From positions 49,036,404 through 49,100,403 of the forward strand of contig CM063502.1 of assembly GCA_032207245.1 (NCBI GenBank): 64,000 nucleotides of DNA, read 5' to 3'. Source of the stretch: Pardosa pseudoannulata. Lineage: Eukaryota > Arthropoda > Arachnida > Araneae > Lycosidae. The translations under genes were made by a program, and so were the position numbers. Positions 10,912 to 21,791 of the stretch are shown here, piece after piece; within the stretch, counting starts at the first letter, position 1, and each line of letters opens with the position of its first letter. A model generated the notes under the pieces. That model saw only the letters and a program-made list of their open reading frames with translations. It did no database searches and had not been told where the DNA came from.

Positions 10912-13900
10912 CTGAAATAAAAGAATATTAGTTGCTTTTCGCGGAATGAACTGATCAATTCTAACATTTTGCCCCTTCAACCGTAAGTGGGGTTTTTCTA
11001 CTAGCTGAAAATATTTTTATTAGGAGTTTGAACGTTTATCAAGATAGTTTTAGATTATAAAACAATGTAAAATAGTTTGACAAAATTAAACGAAATGAAA
11101 GTTTAAATACTTCTACACGAAGCCAAGGGTCATGGACATTATAAATAAAGTCTTGCTATCTCGTTTAGGTAAATCACCCTTTTTAGACAGTTAGAACTTC
11201 AGGCAAAATTTTAAATATACGATTACTCTTCGCTCAATTTTAAATTATCTTGGTTTCTTATTTCTTTGACAGATTCAGCCATCACGCAAAGACCGATTAA
11301 CACAAAAGGGGAAGGGTGTGGGTCTGCTCTGAAACAAATCGGTAGCACAACTGATCTTTTAACGATAACTCAGCAATATGTTTAGATCGTTTTTTAAGCA
11401 ATATAATCTACTTTATAACGTTAAGGTTAATGAGACAGATACTTATTAAACATATGTAAAATATGAGATGGGTAATGAATAAAAGTATAAATAAAAGAGA
11501 TAGGCATGGAATAAAAATAAAAGAAATGTGTTTAAGTGTTAGTATGTTTAGTGTTACAGTTTATTCCGAACAGCTACAAACCCCCAACCAGGGGCTGGAT
11601 TTGAATCCAGGTACCAAGGGAACTTTACATATCAGTGTACATTCATGATAACTACCATATTAATAAGTAACGATATTAAGATTTCCAAGAATCAAGGTAC
11701 GTACAAAAATTCCGTCAAAATTTATTTTATTGTAGATAACTGTCACTCCACAACTTTACATAAACGCAACAGGACAGCTTAAATAAGGCCACTATTTCAT
11801 GCCAAAATGCACCTCGAAACTGAATCGAATACGCAGCTGAGTGGTAATACTTTTTTTGGTAGTGTCAGACTTTAGCTCGTTTAGCAAAATTCGATTATTA
11901 GGCAGCCATTAAAATTCCACAAGTGTCACCAATGACAGCACCCTTAAATCTACACAACAATCCGTTTGGACAAGACCTTAATGTACTACCAGTAAGAATA
12001 CAGTTAATTGAATATGTAAGAGTTACAATTTCAGGATTATTTTAATAAAAATAAAAAAATAACCTGTAATTAAGCTACCTGAAATTTCAATGTCAAAATA
12101 TTTATCACTTTTGACCGATTATTAGTAATATTTAGGTTGAATAATGTGTTGCAATACAAATTTAAGATAAAATAGAGATTAAAACAGAAAAGATTCTTAA
12201 AAATAGTCGTTCTCAAATGCTCTTTGCAGTAGATTGCATATTAATAAGTTCCCTTTTTTTCCAAAGGCTATTTATTAGAAAGATTTTTCCTCGCGTTAAA
12301 TTACAAAACAATATTTGTACAAAGTCTGAACACTGGAAAGAGCAAGCCCAGTTTTATGAGAAACATTTTAAGAGATAAGTCTAAAAATGTTAAAAACTGA
12401 GAACACAATTCAACAAAATGATGAACACCAAATGAGTAAGAGTATTAGCCTTTAAATCAAGGATGTATAACAAACTTTTAAATAAATAGGATTACACTGA
12501 AAATTAAACTTATGAAGTGCACACAAAGCTAGGCTATTTCGGGTCAAACTTTAAGCATTTAACTCAAATCGTCATTTCTAAAGTCACTCTTCCACGAAGA
12601 ACTTAATAAAGATAAAATTCTAGCGCAAGACTCCATCCAGCTCGTTGAGTTAAAACGACACTTTGAATTGCATAAACAGACTGAAGTATTTCTGCAGATA
12701 CTAAAAACTTTGCTAGTCGTTCTAAAAGTTGCGTGTGTGGGGGGAAGGGTGAATATTTTGGATGATCCCGAAACTGAAGCCCTATTGGATCTGCTGTTTA
12801 GCGTGGGATATGGAAACAGTGGAGAATTTGCTCCTTTTTTTTTAACACTAAATCCAGATTCAAATGACAGTTAAAATAATTTACACTCCAATATCAACAA
12901 CAAAATGGATTTCTCATTTTGATGTAAAAACGATATTTGGATTAATAAGATTTTGGTTTTATTCCCCTTGTGAAAATTATTGGTAGTACAAAAATGTACA
13001 GTTCTGTCCACAGTTTCATTCGTTACAAGGCATAAATTGTAGACACAGACTCCTAATAAGCGCTATTGCAAGTATTTTCCTAAACTAGTTATTACCTAAG
13101 CCATCGAAACTGTTCGAGCATCTCTTTCCGTAGAGGAAGTTTGCTATTTAAAGAAATTTCAGAACATTTCAAGCAAAGCAATTATTTTTTGAAATGAGGA
13201 AGTTTTTATCCTCTAGAATTACCTTCGTCCAGTTGCATTCCACAACGAAACTTGCTGAGAAAAACCAAATGCCTTTTAATCACAGTCATAAATGCTGAAC
13301 ACAAAGTCAATTTCACCCCCCCCTCCCTTCCGCTTACAACGAAAACTGGTAAGATTAAGGAAACCTTAAACAGATGTCCCTAGATTTATGTGGATATGAC
13401 TCATTTAAAGCCCCATTGTAGTAGAATTATCCAATATTATACAGTATTAATCAAACAGAATTGTTTTACCTTAAATGATTTGTCACTTGAACATCCCTTG
13501 CAGAATACCCGTATATAAATGCAATTAAATGATCCTGCATACCTGCTATGGAATATCATTTACATAGCGACCTTTCATTTAGAGAGTTTAGAGGGTACAG
13601 CTACCCCCAAATGCTTACTTAGGTTTAGATAGATTAAGTTACTTTTTGTTACAAGAGACCCAGTAAACTGTATATATTGCTCAAAGCAGATAGCTAACGT
13701 CTATAAACATCCATTCGAGAGAAGATTCAAATGCATGAATGCTGGTCTCGAAAGGCAGCATCCTAATCATTCTGCTATAACATCTGATAACTTTCCTACC
13801 CTCTACAGCAAAATGCATTAACCAAGAGTAATTAAACGAGACGGATGTACCAAAATACAATAATAAATGCAAATCCAGCATAACAAGTAAGAGCCCAAAC

Positions 13901-13969
13901 AGTAAAAGATGTATTTATTATTCTATATGAGTAATTTACTACCAATTTTAGAAAACATTTCTAAATTAC
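10912..13969 (-). other. Intron of the membrane protein gene
   Basis: The intron of 3,058 bp starts with donor CAG|GTAATTTAG and ends TTTATTTCAG. I see no nested gene or clear transposon. The plus strand is A-rich, so the transcribed sense strand is T-rich, as is usual for introns. Confidence 0.55.
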
Positions 13970-14125
13970 CTGCCGTCGGGGATTATTAGCCATTTCCATG
14001 AACAAGTGAAACGTTTCTGAGTATTGAATACCTGGATAATTCACTGATTCACCAAATGTCTTCTTCCATAGCATATATTCACTGTTGATGGAATTCACAC
14101 TTGTGTCTTCTTCGGCGTAATACAT
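13970..14125 (-). CDS. Exon 1 of the membrane protein gene, with start codon
   Basis: The exon encodes 52 residues from the ATG at 14125 (MYYAEEDTSVNSINSEYMLW at the start) to NNPRRQ, where donor CAG|GTAATT follows in phase 0. Joining it to 10911-10447 keeps the frame and gives 206 residues. The N-terminus is polar with no signal peptide, so the first membrane segment near residue 57 would act as a signal anchor. A TTG further upstream is in frame, but the ATG is the first plausible start. The 5' leader probably lies between here and about 14,500. Confidence 0.65.
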
Positions 14126-14553
14126 TTTAGAAATACTAATATAAATTATCAAAATAAAAACTATGGATAAATAATCAAAAATTATTGTCGGTTATATTAT
14201 ATGTATTGAGATTAACTTGTTTTCAGATTTAAAAAAAAAAAGAAAAAAAAAAAAAAAAAAAAAAGAAAGACTGAAAACCTGATTAACAGGTGAAATTATT
14301 AAGGTAATTTTGAATAGCTACCGACATTTCGGGCTATGTTTTACGATGATGTTCATAAAATTTTAAGTGAAAATATAAAACAATACAATAATATTATATT
14401 TTTTATTAGTACCCATAAATAAAAAATCAAACAGTTAAACATTTATAACTACATAAATTGTTAAAACAATAATCAATAAAAATTGAATAATATTAAATTT
14501 ACTAGTCACTGCGATATTTGTTTTTGTTGCGTCACGCTCAAACTCCATGAGAG
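14126..14553. promoter_or_regulatory. Possible divergent promoter interval
   Basis: The minus-strand gene starts at 14,125. On the plus strand, a consensus donor follows ATGAGAG at 14553|14554 (AG|GTAAGT), which could end a first non-coding exon of a rightward gene. Base-composition asymmetry also flips across this area. An A-rich simple tract (14,230-14,264) lies between the two. No TATA box or initiator is convincing. Confidence 0.25.
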
Positions 14554-14639
14554 GTAAGTTTCTCTGTTAGGGAATGGCAGCAGTTGTGAGAACCGATAAT
14601 GGTTGTTTTTGAATAACGTATGAGAAGAAAATGTATTTT

Positions 14640-14764
14640 TGTTTGCGTTGTGTAATGCCGTTTTTTCTTAAAATATATGTGTTATTGTCAACATTTGCCG
14701 TTGTCATCTCTTAACAAGACTGCCCGCATCTATTTTTTCATAGTAAATACTAATAGAAACTACA
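14640..14764 (+). repeat. 5' LTR of the Bel/Pao element
   Basis: The 125-bp LTR begins TGTTTGCG and ends AAACTACA, giving TG...CA termini. It is short for this superfamily, which usually has LTRs of a few hundred base pairs. The only difference from the 3' LTR is T against C in the ATATAYGTG block. Confidence 0.85.
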
Positions 14765-14768
14765 TTTC

Positions 14769-14785
14769 TGGCGCCCCCGGGTGGG
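14769..14785 (+). promoter_or_regulatory. Candidate tRNA primer-binding site
   Basis: TGGCGCCCCCGGGTGGG lies four bases past the 5' LTR and begins with TGG, complementary to a tRNA 3' CCA end. It would prime minus-strand cDNA synthesis. I could not assign the tRNA species. Confidence 0.5.
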
Positions 14786-14878
14786 TACTTCTTGTTTTGA
14801 AGTTTGATACGGTAATAAATTTGAATTTCCATTTTGAAGTTATTGATATAGTTATATTTTGAACACTGACATTTATCA

Positions 14879-17059
14879 TTGAATGTACGAACTGATTTAA
14901 ATAAGATAGTAAAGATGGAAATTATTAAACGGAATAAAACGGCACAGCGCGCTTCCTTTACGAAAGCATATACTAAGTTAGAGACTGCGTTGAGTAATGA
15001 AAAAGCTGACGCAGAAGAAATTGAAATGTGTTTACATTTGATTAAGCAAAAGGCGGACTCATTAGAGTTGACACATAATAATTATTTAGATGCTTTAACA
15101 GATGAAACCGAATTCAAAACTGAATTTAATATTGTGGAAGATTATAGAGAAAAGGCTTTGAGAATTGAAATAAAGTCTAAACGAGTGTTAGAGAATATTA
15201 AAAGTAAGCTAAGTAATAATGAAAGTAGTAAATCTGGCGATAATTCTCATTTGACTGTGTACGAGAATCCGTATAAAGCGATTTCCCCCCGACTTCCTGA
15301 AGTTGAATTGTACAAATTTGGCGGTGAATTAAGAGACTGGCTAACCTTCTGGAATGAATTTAAAAACATACACGAAAATAAAAATTTAACCGATTGTGAC
15401 AAATTTCATTACTTAATTCAATCCACAAAAATCAAATCAGAAGCTAGAGATCTCGTTGAATCCTTTCCTATTACTAATGAGAACTACCCTTTAGCGATAG
15501 AAAGCTTAACTGAAAGATATGGCCGAAAAGAATTATTAATAGATTTTTATGTTCGAGAGCTGTTAAAACTTGTTTTAAATAACGCTACTAAAAAAAAACA
15601 AGATTCTTTAAGTGGATTGTATAATAAACTTTCTACTCAACTTCGGGCTCTAAGTACCCTGGGTGTCACTACAGATCAATGCGGAGTAATATTATACCCG
15701 TTAGTCGAAAGTTCATTACCAACCCATATATTGCGATCATTCGAAAGGCAAAGGAAAAACATTGAGTCTGAACAGAATGTATCAACACTTGATGCAATAA
15801 TTTCGTTTCTGAAAAGCGAAGTGCAATCGGAAGAGAAAATAAAGTTAACTAGGTCTGACATTTTTCATTATGAGCGCGAACGCAAGAACTTGGCAGAGAG
15901 CCAACATCCGCTCCCATCATCTGCTGAACTGTTTACTCAAGAATTAAAACAAACATGTGCGTTTTGTTTAAAGGATCATGAATCTCGTTTTTGTAAAAAG
16001 TCATATTTTATTCCATTAGAAGAAAAGATTGCAATAATTAAAAGGAATGGGTTGTGTAGGATATGCTTGGCTAAAGGTCATCTTGCTTCTAGATGTCGAT
16101 CTCAAATAACATGTCAATTGTGTTCTAAAAGACATTTGAAATTAATGTGTCCAAATATTGTATGTAATAAGTCTGATTCACCGAAACAAGATATAAATGA
16201 CAAACATATTAATGAAAAAACAGTTGATTCTTTACATTCTCGAGCAACGAATGAAGTTATATTGCAAACTCTTGTTGTAAATGTACATGGCATCAAGAAA
16301 GAACGTAAAGCTAGAGTTATTATCGATACGGGATCACAAAAATCATATATTTTGAGATCTACGGCTGAAGATTTGGGTTTTAATTTGCAGGGGGAAGAAG
16401 AATTTTGCCATTCCTTGTTTGGCGGAACGAAAACAAAGATGTATAAACACCAATGTTATAAAATTTTTTTGAGTAAACTTGATGGTAACTATACTTGTAA
16501 ATTAGATGCTTTAGATCATGATGTCATTTGTAATGACATTTCGAGCATAAAAAATGGCTCTTGGATACATGAATTAAAAAATAAAAATATATTCTTAACC
16601 GACACTGAAGAAAACACAGGTCCCATTGAGATACTTTTGGGAGCAGACGTTGCTGGTAAAATAATTACTGATCGAAGAGAAGAGTTAAAGACAGGCTTAG
16701 TAGCACTAGAAACTAAATTAGGTTGGACTCTAATGGGTAAAGTACCCCGACATACACAGAAAACCGATGCAACTATGAATATCGTAACCATGTTATCTCA
16801 AGCAGATGTTCCTGTTTCTTCACTGTGGGACCTGGAACTACTTGGTATACGGGAACCTATTGAGCAAAATTCAAGAGAAGAAACGGGAAAGGCTGTTATG
16901 TTTCACTTTCAAGAAACAGTTCGACAAAATGAAGATGGAAGATACGAGGTTCATATGCCTTGGAAAGTGGATCATGCGATTCTAACAAACAATTACGAGT
17001 TGTGCTTGAAAAGACTTGCATCTACTACCAGAAAGTTGGAAAAAATCGGATTTAGATAA
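14879..17059 (+). CDS. Bel/Pao Gag-protease-N-terminal RT polyprotein (ends at premature stop)
   Basis: The 726-residue frame covers capsid-like Gag, with a DUF1759-type region from about residue 138 (LPEVELYKFGGELRDW). Three Cys/His-rich knuckle-like segments follow at about 359-420 (CAFCLKDHESRFC, CRICLAKGHLASRC, CQLCSKRHLKLMC). A retroviral-type aspartic protease follows, with the DTGS active site at about 482. It then runs into the linker leading to reverse transcriptase and ends at a TAA (17057-17059). Coding resumes in the same frame immediately after it, so the stop is a point lesion, not a domain boundary. The first ATG is used here; a second Met is 12 residues on. Confidence 0.8.
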   Translation: MNVRTDLNKIVKMEIIKRNKTAQRASFTKAYTKLETALSNEKADAEEIEMCLHLIKQKADSLELTHNNYLDALTDETEFKTEFNIVEDYREKALRIEIKSKRVLENIKSKLSNNESSKSGDNSHLTVYENPYKAISPRLPEVELYKFGGELRDWLTFWNEFKNIHENKNLTDCDKFHYLIQSTKIKSEARDLVESFPITNENYPLAIESLTERYGRKELLIDFYVRELLKLVLNNATKKKQDSLSGLYNKLSTQLRALSTLGVTTDQCGVILYPLVESSLPTHILRSFERQRKNIESEQNVSTLDAIISFLKSEVQSEEKIKLTRSDIFHYERERKNLAESQHPLPSSAELFTQELKQTCAFCLKDHESRFCKKSYFIPLEEKIAIIKRNGLCRICLAKGHLASRCRSQITCQLCSKRHLKLMCPNIVCNKSDSPKQDINDKHINEKTVDSLHSRATNEVILQTLVVNVHGIKKERKARVIIDTGSQKSYILRSTAEDLGFNLQGEEEFCHSLFGGTKTKMYKHQCYKIFLSKLDGNYTCKLDALDHDVICNDISSIKNGSWIHELKNKNIFLTDTEENTGPIEILLGADVAGKIITDRREELKTGLVALETKLGWTLMGKVPRHTQKTDATMNIVTMLSQADVPVSSLWDLELLGIREPIEQNSREETGKAVMFHFQETVRQNEDGRYEVHMPWKVDHAILTNNYELCLKRLASTTRKLEKIGFR

Positions 17060-18124
17060 AAGTATCATGAAGTCTTTAGAGAATGGTTAGAAGAAGGAGT
17101 TATTGAGGAAGTTCCTGGGAAAGAGTTACTTGGTACCCATTACCTTCCACACAGACCCGTCATCAAAGAAACATCCACCACGTCTTCTATGAAGGCAAGA
17201 CCGGTTTTTGATGCCTCTGCTAAGATCCATAACCATCCGTCATTAAACGACTGTTTGGAGACTGGAAATAATTTAATCGAAACAATTCCTTCTATTTTGA
17301 CGAGATTTAGACTGAAGCCAATTGGTGTAATTTCAGACATCAGGAGGGCTTTTCTACAAATATCCTTATGTGAGAATGATCGAGACTTCCTACAATTTCT
17401 TTGGTATGACGACGAGGGTAATATACGAACTTTCCGACATACTCGAGTTGTCTTTGGTGTCACCAGCAGCCCTTTCCTATTAATGGCGGTTATTAATTAC
17501 CATTTATCAAGAGAATCAATAAAAGAACGTTACTCTGAAGAATTTCTTAAAAAATTACAAGATAGTTTTTATGTCGATAATTGCGTAACTAGTGTACAAA
17601 ATTATGCTGAACTAGAAACATTCGTCGAATCAGCAACTAATGTAATGAAAGAAGGAATGTTTGAACTGAGAGGATGGGAAAGTTCTGTCATTCCTGGATC
17701 TTCTGAAACCACAACGTCACCAGTATTAGGATTGATTTGAGACAAAAATTTAGATACTTTAGAAATAGATTCAGAATCTTTGAAATTTGATGAAAGAGAA
17801 AAGATAATTAAGCGGAAAATACTTTCACTAGTTAGTCGAATATTTGATCCTACAGGTTTCCTTGCTCCTGTTATGATTCAACCTAAGGTTTTGCTTCAAA
17901 CCGTTTGGAAAACCAAAGAATCTTGGGATGATAAAGTAAACGAGGAAATAAAGAACAAATTTTTAAAATGGGGAAAACAACTGAAATATTTCAAAAATAT
18001 AAAAATTCCAAGATGGTTAGGTGTAATGGAGGGATCCAATTTAAGTATCCATACTTTTGTCGATGCCAGTAAAACAGCTTATGCGGCAAGTATTTTCTTA
18101 AGAAGTGAATTCAGTACTGACTGA
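17060..18124 (+). pseudogene. Bel/Pao reverse transcriptase and start of RNase H, broken by stops
   Basis: This continues in the frame of the upstream Gag-protease ORF. A TAA lies at 17057-17059 and a TGA at 17738-17740, each interrupting otherwise conserved coding. RT motifs are visible: RPVFDASAK, VVFGVTSSPFLL and FYVDNCVTS, the last with Asn at the second Asp of the usual YVDD box; I recall YVDN in some Pao-lineage elements. The region after the second stop (RIFDPTGFLAP) is typical of the Pao pol segment, and the beginning of RNase H follows (TFVDASKTAYAASIF). Coding ends at 18122-18124, five bases before the 3' LTR. The rest of RNase H and the integrase are absent. Confidence 0.8.
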
Positions 18125-18128
18125 AATT

Positions 18129-18253
18129 TGTTTGCGTTGTGTAATGCCGTTTTTTCTTAAAATATACGTGTTATTGTCAACATTTGCCGTTGTCATCTCT
18201 TAACAAGACTGCCCGCATCTATTTTTTCATAGTAAATACTAATAGAAACTACA
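18129..18253 (+). repeat. 3' LTR of the Bel/Pao element
   Basis: It is 125 bp and matches the 5' LTR at 124 positions. It starts directly after the truncated RNase H coding; the adjacent bases (TACTGACTGAAAT) are not a polypurine tract, so the normal plus-strand priming site is gone. Confidence 0.85.
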
Positions 18254-20298
18254 GTTTTAAATAACTCTGGAACAGACTGTTTGGGGGCACCTAGGACCGT
18301 AGGCCCTTTATCCCCGCTAATATATAAATTCGCAAGTGGCATTTTTATCCTTAACATTGGCTGACAGACAGTATAATAAGAAGGAAGTGGACTTATATGA
18401 AGAAATATGCTGAGATGTATCACGAAATTTTCCTGAAAAGAACCCTTTTTCATAATTTTAATTACACATGCCGTCAAGGAAATACAGGACAAAGCTTACT
18501 TCAAAACAAATGATTCTCGATTTTCGGATGTCGAATGGTTTACAATCGAGATAAAATTTGACTCGAAAGGGTACTCCTGATTGGCTGGTTGAGGACATAC
18601 AAGCTTCAATTCCATTGGCTGTTCAGGGCCGCGACAATCTTTTAGTCTATTTAAGATCTAGTATTCATACTCTCAGTAAGGAGGAAATCGCGGAAGTATA
18701 CGAAACTCAATTTGCGCCTAACGAGGATCTAGAAGACGAGGACCACGACCGCCAGGTTATTAATACAGTAAATAATTTTCTTAGTAACCCTCCAAGTAAT
18801 GAATTAACTCCGGCTACTATCGCAGAAGTTGCTTTAATTATTAAAAATCTTAATAATAAATCTCCTGGAATAGACGAAATCTCAAATAGATGTATTAAAA
18901 ATTTACCTCCTAATATATTAATTTATTTAACGGCAATAATTAACTATATGATGAAATTTAAATATTTTCCTAATGGTTGGAAAACTGCAATAGTGTGTCC
19001 TATACCCAAACCTAAAGCTAATTTAACTTTTCCTGCTAGTTATCGTCCAATTATTCTCTTGAGTTGCCTCAGTAAAGTTGCCGAGCGAGTGATATATAAC
19101 CGCCTCCATTTCTTCCTGCAGGGAAATAATGTGCTAATTCCGGAGCAATTTGGTTTTCGTAACCAGCACAACACCTCTCATCAGTTGCTTCGTGTAGTAG
19201 AACTCGCTAGCGAGGGACTACAATCACGCAAGCCAACTGGTGCACTCTTCTTAGACATCGCAAAGGCTTTCGACCGCATCTCGCACGTAGGCCTCATTTG
19301 CAAATTAATCCAGCTTAAAATGCCTGATGCCTTAATACATTTCTTACACAATTACCTTTGCGATCGTCACTTCACCGTCCGCATACAAAACACTTTCTTC
19401 ACTTTAAAATCAATAACGGCAGGTGTACAGCAAGGCTCCATTTTAGGTCCCACCCTGTTTAATATTTATATTAATGATATTCCTAGAAATGATTATACTT
19501 CTTTAGCCTTGTATGCGGATGACACGGCTATAATTGCTTCAGCCCTACACGTAAACTCTGTTGCTAGCTACATACAGTCACACCTGGACACGCTGGAAGA
19601 ATGGTTTATTAAATGGAAAATTAAAGTTAACCCCTCTAAATGTAATGCTATATATTTTACTCGTACTTACAAAACTCCCCCTAGATTATATCTACTCGAC
19701 GAGGCAATTAACTGGGAAAACTCTGTAAAATACTTAGGTGTTATATTAGATAAAAAACTAACCTGGCGTCCTCACATAACGGAAGTCAAAAATAAAATGA
19801 TAGGAAAATTAGATAATTTAAAAATGCTTCTTAATAGTAAATACTTAAATAATAAAAATAAAATTCTTTTGTATAAAACAATAGTTCTTCCTACCGCTCT
19901 TTACGCAGCTCCGGTCTGGTCGTTTGCCGCGAAGTCTAATTTGAATTTAATAGAAAGAGTACAAAATAAATTTATGAGGCGTGTTAGAGGTGCACATCGA
20001 TATTTATCCAATGAAGTAATAAGACGTGGTTTCAATATGTTAACGTTCAAACAATCTTCTGTTAAATCTTCTCAAAATTTTTACAATAGCCTCAATAGCA
20101 TTCCGAATGAAATAATAGCTGAACTTCCAGATTATGATCACAATAGTCCATCTAAGATACGCCGGCCTCGCGCCGCTTTGATTTCCTGACAATAGTTATC
20201 CTACCTTAATCTTGTCCTTTCAGTGCTTATTACTTCATCCCCTTCCCTTTTATGTTGTAACGTAAATGTGTTGTGATGTGATGTGATAAAAAAAAAAA
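18254..20298 (+). mobile_element. Jockey-type LINE, 5'-truncated, copy 1
   Basis: The copy holds the RT and C-terminal domain of a jockey-clade LINE. Its 3' end is a short GTGAT repeat followed by an 11-nt A tail (20288-20298). The left limit is uncertain: 18254-18557 has no clear coding and may be degraded endonuclease sequence or older flank. It abuts the 3' LTR of the Bel/Pao element. Confidence 0.7.
18558..20189 (+). CDS. Jockey-type reverse transcriptase, open but lacking its N-terminal part
   Basis: The 543-codon open frame has no internal stop. RT motifs are intact: FLDIAKAFDRISH (motif A), AGVQQGSILGPTLFNIYIND (motif B) and LYADDTAII (motif C, with both catalytic Asp). The C-terminal region ends AELPDYDHN...RRPRAALIS, as in jockey elements. 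The frame opens at a TTG after an upstream stop, so no true start exists: the endonuclease domain and ORF1 are missing. The enzyme acts on its own RNA at nicked DNA (target-primed reverse transcription), but this copy could not do so alone. Confidence 0.8.
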   Translation: MTRKGTPDWLVEDIQASIPLAVQGRDNLLVYLRSSIHTLSKEEIAEVYETQFAPNEDLEDEDHDRQVINTVNNFLSNPPSNELTPATIAEVALIIKNLNNKSPGIDEISNRCIKNLPPNILIYLTAIINYMMKFKYFPNGWKTAIVCPIPKPKANLTFPASYRPIILLSCLSKVAERVIYNRLHFFLQGNNVLIPEQFGFRNQHNTSHQLLRVVELASEGLQSRKPTGALFLDIAKAFDRISHVGLICKLIQLKMPDALIHFLHNYLCDRHFTVRIQNTFFTLKSITAGVQQGSILGPTLFNIYINDIPRNDYTSLALYADDTAIIASALHVNSVASYIQSHLDTLEEWFIKWKIKVNPSKCNAIYFTRTYKTPPRLYLLDEAINWENSVKYLGVILDKKLTWRPHITEVKNKMIGKLDNLKMLLNSKYLNNKNKILLYKTIVLPTALYAAPVWSFAAKSNLNLIERVQNKFMRRVRGAHRYLSNEVIRRGFNMLTFKQSSVKSSQNFYNSLNSIPNEIIAELPDYDHNSPSKIRRPRAALIS

Positions 20299-20643
20299 TA
20301 TTTATGTGTATTTTTTATTATGGAGCAGAAATTGTACCTAACTGTGTTTGATGTTTTATTTAGATCGTAAGACTTCATCTAGTGTAAAACCTAATTGTGC
20401 CTATTAATTATCTATTTTCTTTGCAGGGTATTAATACTTATGTTTGAGTATTTTGCAGGTACGTGACTACAACCACCGGCCCTTACGATTTCTCTTACCC
20501 ATCTTTTAATGACCGGCATCTAAATTACTCCTTTCTAAATTCTGAACATTATTTTTTCTTAACAGAGCTCACCTCGCTTACTTTTTACCTTCAGATCGGG
20601 GATAAGGCCTTCTGGCTAAGGAGCCCCAAAACCTCCCGTAACT

Positions 20644-21087
20644 ATGTTGGAGGCGTCAGTAAGGAGGAAGCATATCAATAATATAAAAAACGCCATGAAT
20701 TATAAGATTTGTGATCTACGTTCACTAATTTACGGCCCCCACCTTTCCATTAAAAATAAAATACTCTTATACAAGGCAGTCATATTACCGACTGCCACTT
20801 ACGCTGCCCCAATATGGTCTTTTGCATTCCAAACAAATATCGATGTGTTAGAAAAAGTTCACAATAAAACTTTAAGGAGAATAGCTCAGGCCCCCAGGTA
20901 TCTTACCAATAAAATTATCAGGAGAGACTTAAATATTGATACTCTTAAGAGCACTTTCATTAAAATCTCTTCTAAATTCTATAACGATGTCTACAGCTTA
21001 CCGAACCCGATCATAGCCGAATTACCGGACTATGATCATCGGAAAGCCAAGCATCGTAAGCGCCCCCGCGCCGCGATGCTTCAGTAG
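20644..21087 (+). pseudogene. Jockey-type LINE C-terminal fragment, copy 2
   Basis: The 147-residue fragment starts in the RT thumb region (KHINNIKNAMNYKICDLRSL) and ends PDYDHRKAKHRKRPRAAMLQ. It resembles the C-terminal part of the copy at 18558-20189 but is clearly a different subfamily. RT motifs A-C are missing. The upstream stretch 20300-20640 is not recognisably coding. Confidence 0.7.
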
Positions 21088-21640
21088 TCATATTTTTCCC
21101 CCCTCATTAACTTCAAGTCTCTCCCCTAACAGACTTTCCCTCACACTTAAATTTTCGCGTGGCCACTCAATAGATGGCGACACAGAACCTGATCTGAGCC
21201 ATTATCGCATCGATCCCCCCCCCCCCTAAGGTGTAGGAATGAATTCCATTGGATATGTATAGGATGAATTCCATTGGATCCCAGTGCAGAGTTTCAATCT
21301 CAATAAAATTTATTTCTCACTTGTGCATAGCATATCTCAAACTTAATCTTTTCTCTTCCTGTTTTTTACTTATAAAAAAAATATATATATAAAATTTTGA
21401 AAATTGATGCTTGCATCGCTATAAAAATTCTCTATCCCCTTTTTAAACTTCCTCTCTCCTACTAGAAACTTTTCCTTAATTATACGCACAAGTAGTAGCT
21501 CTATCTAATTGCCAGTTTATATGTTATCTAATTTTACATTTTAATCTTAAATCTTATCTTATTTTTAACTGTTAGGGCCCTTATTCTTAATATTTTTTTT
21601 CACATAAATAAACGTTGTTGCAATTTAAAGAAGGACACCT
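21088..21640 (+). other. 3' UTR of LINE copy 2 and short repeats
   Basis: The sequence is C-rich at first, with a C run at 21214-21227. A short tandem duplication (GAATGAATTCCATTGGAT / GGATGAATTCCATTGGAT) lies at about 21236-21280. AATAAA motifs near 21301 and 21606 could end the element's transcript. Confidence 0.4.
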
Positions 21641-21759
21641 GGTAATGAATCGAATATCTTCCAACAGGGGATTCGGCCTTCGGTCTAGGTACCCCGTTTA
21701 ACCATCACTACTTGGACTTGGGCTCAGTAAGTCGCAAAATCACAGATCACGGATCACAG

Positions 21760-21791
21760 TTGGCCTTTGGGCCGCAGTTTGACCATCCCTG
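21760..21791. mobile_element. Unpaired hAT-like right terminus
   Basis: The sequence GGGCCGCAGTTTGACCATCC followed by CTG is, reverse-complemented, CAGGGATGGTCAAACTGCGG, a form often seen at hAT-type element ends. I could not find its partner end or a target duplication. Confidence 0.3.

Larger units (their letters stand above)
14640..18253 (+). mobile_element. Bel/Pao LTR retrotransposon, integrase-less
   Basis: The element is 3,614 bp, with 125-bp LTRs at both ends that differ at one base. It holds gag, aspartic protease and reverse transcriptase, then stops early in RNase H, so the rest of RNase H and all of the integrase are missing. The body directly abuts the 3' LTR with no polypurine tract. 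Flanking pentamers are ATTTT and GTTTT, an imperfect target duplication. A primer-binding-site candidate, TGGCGCCCCCGGGTGGG, starts four bases after the 5' LTR. Two in-frame stops break pol. Near-identical LTRs indicate recent insertion. Confidence 0.85.

Noticed and set aside
11570..11650. tRNA-like box B (GGATTTGAATCCAGG)
   Set aside because: No matching box A or cloverleaf could be drawn, and no copy of this block was found elsewhere in the window.
15676..16791. Antisense ORFs across the Gag-protease region
   Set aside because: They are shadows of the Bel/Pao frame.
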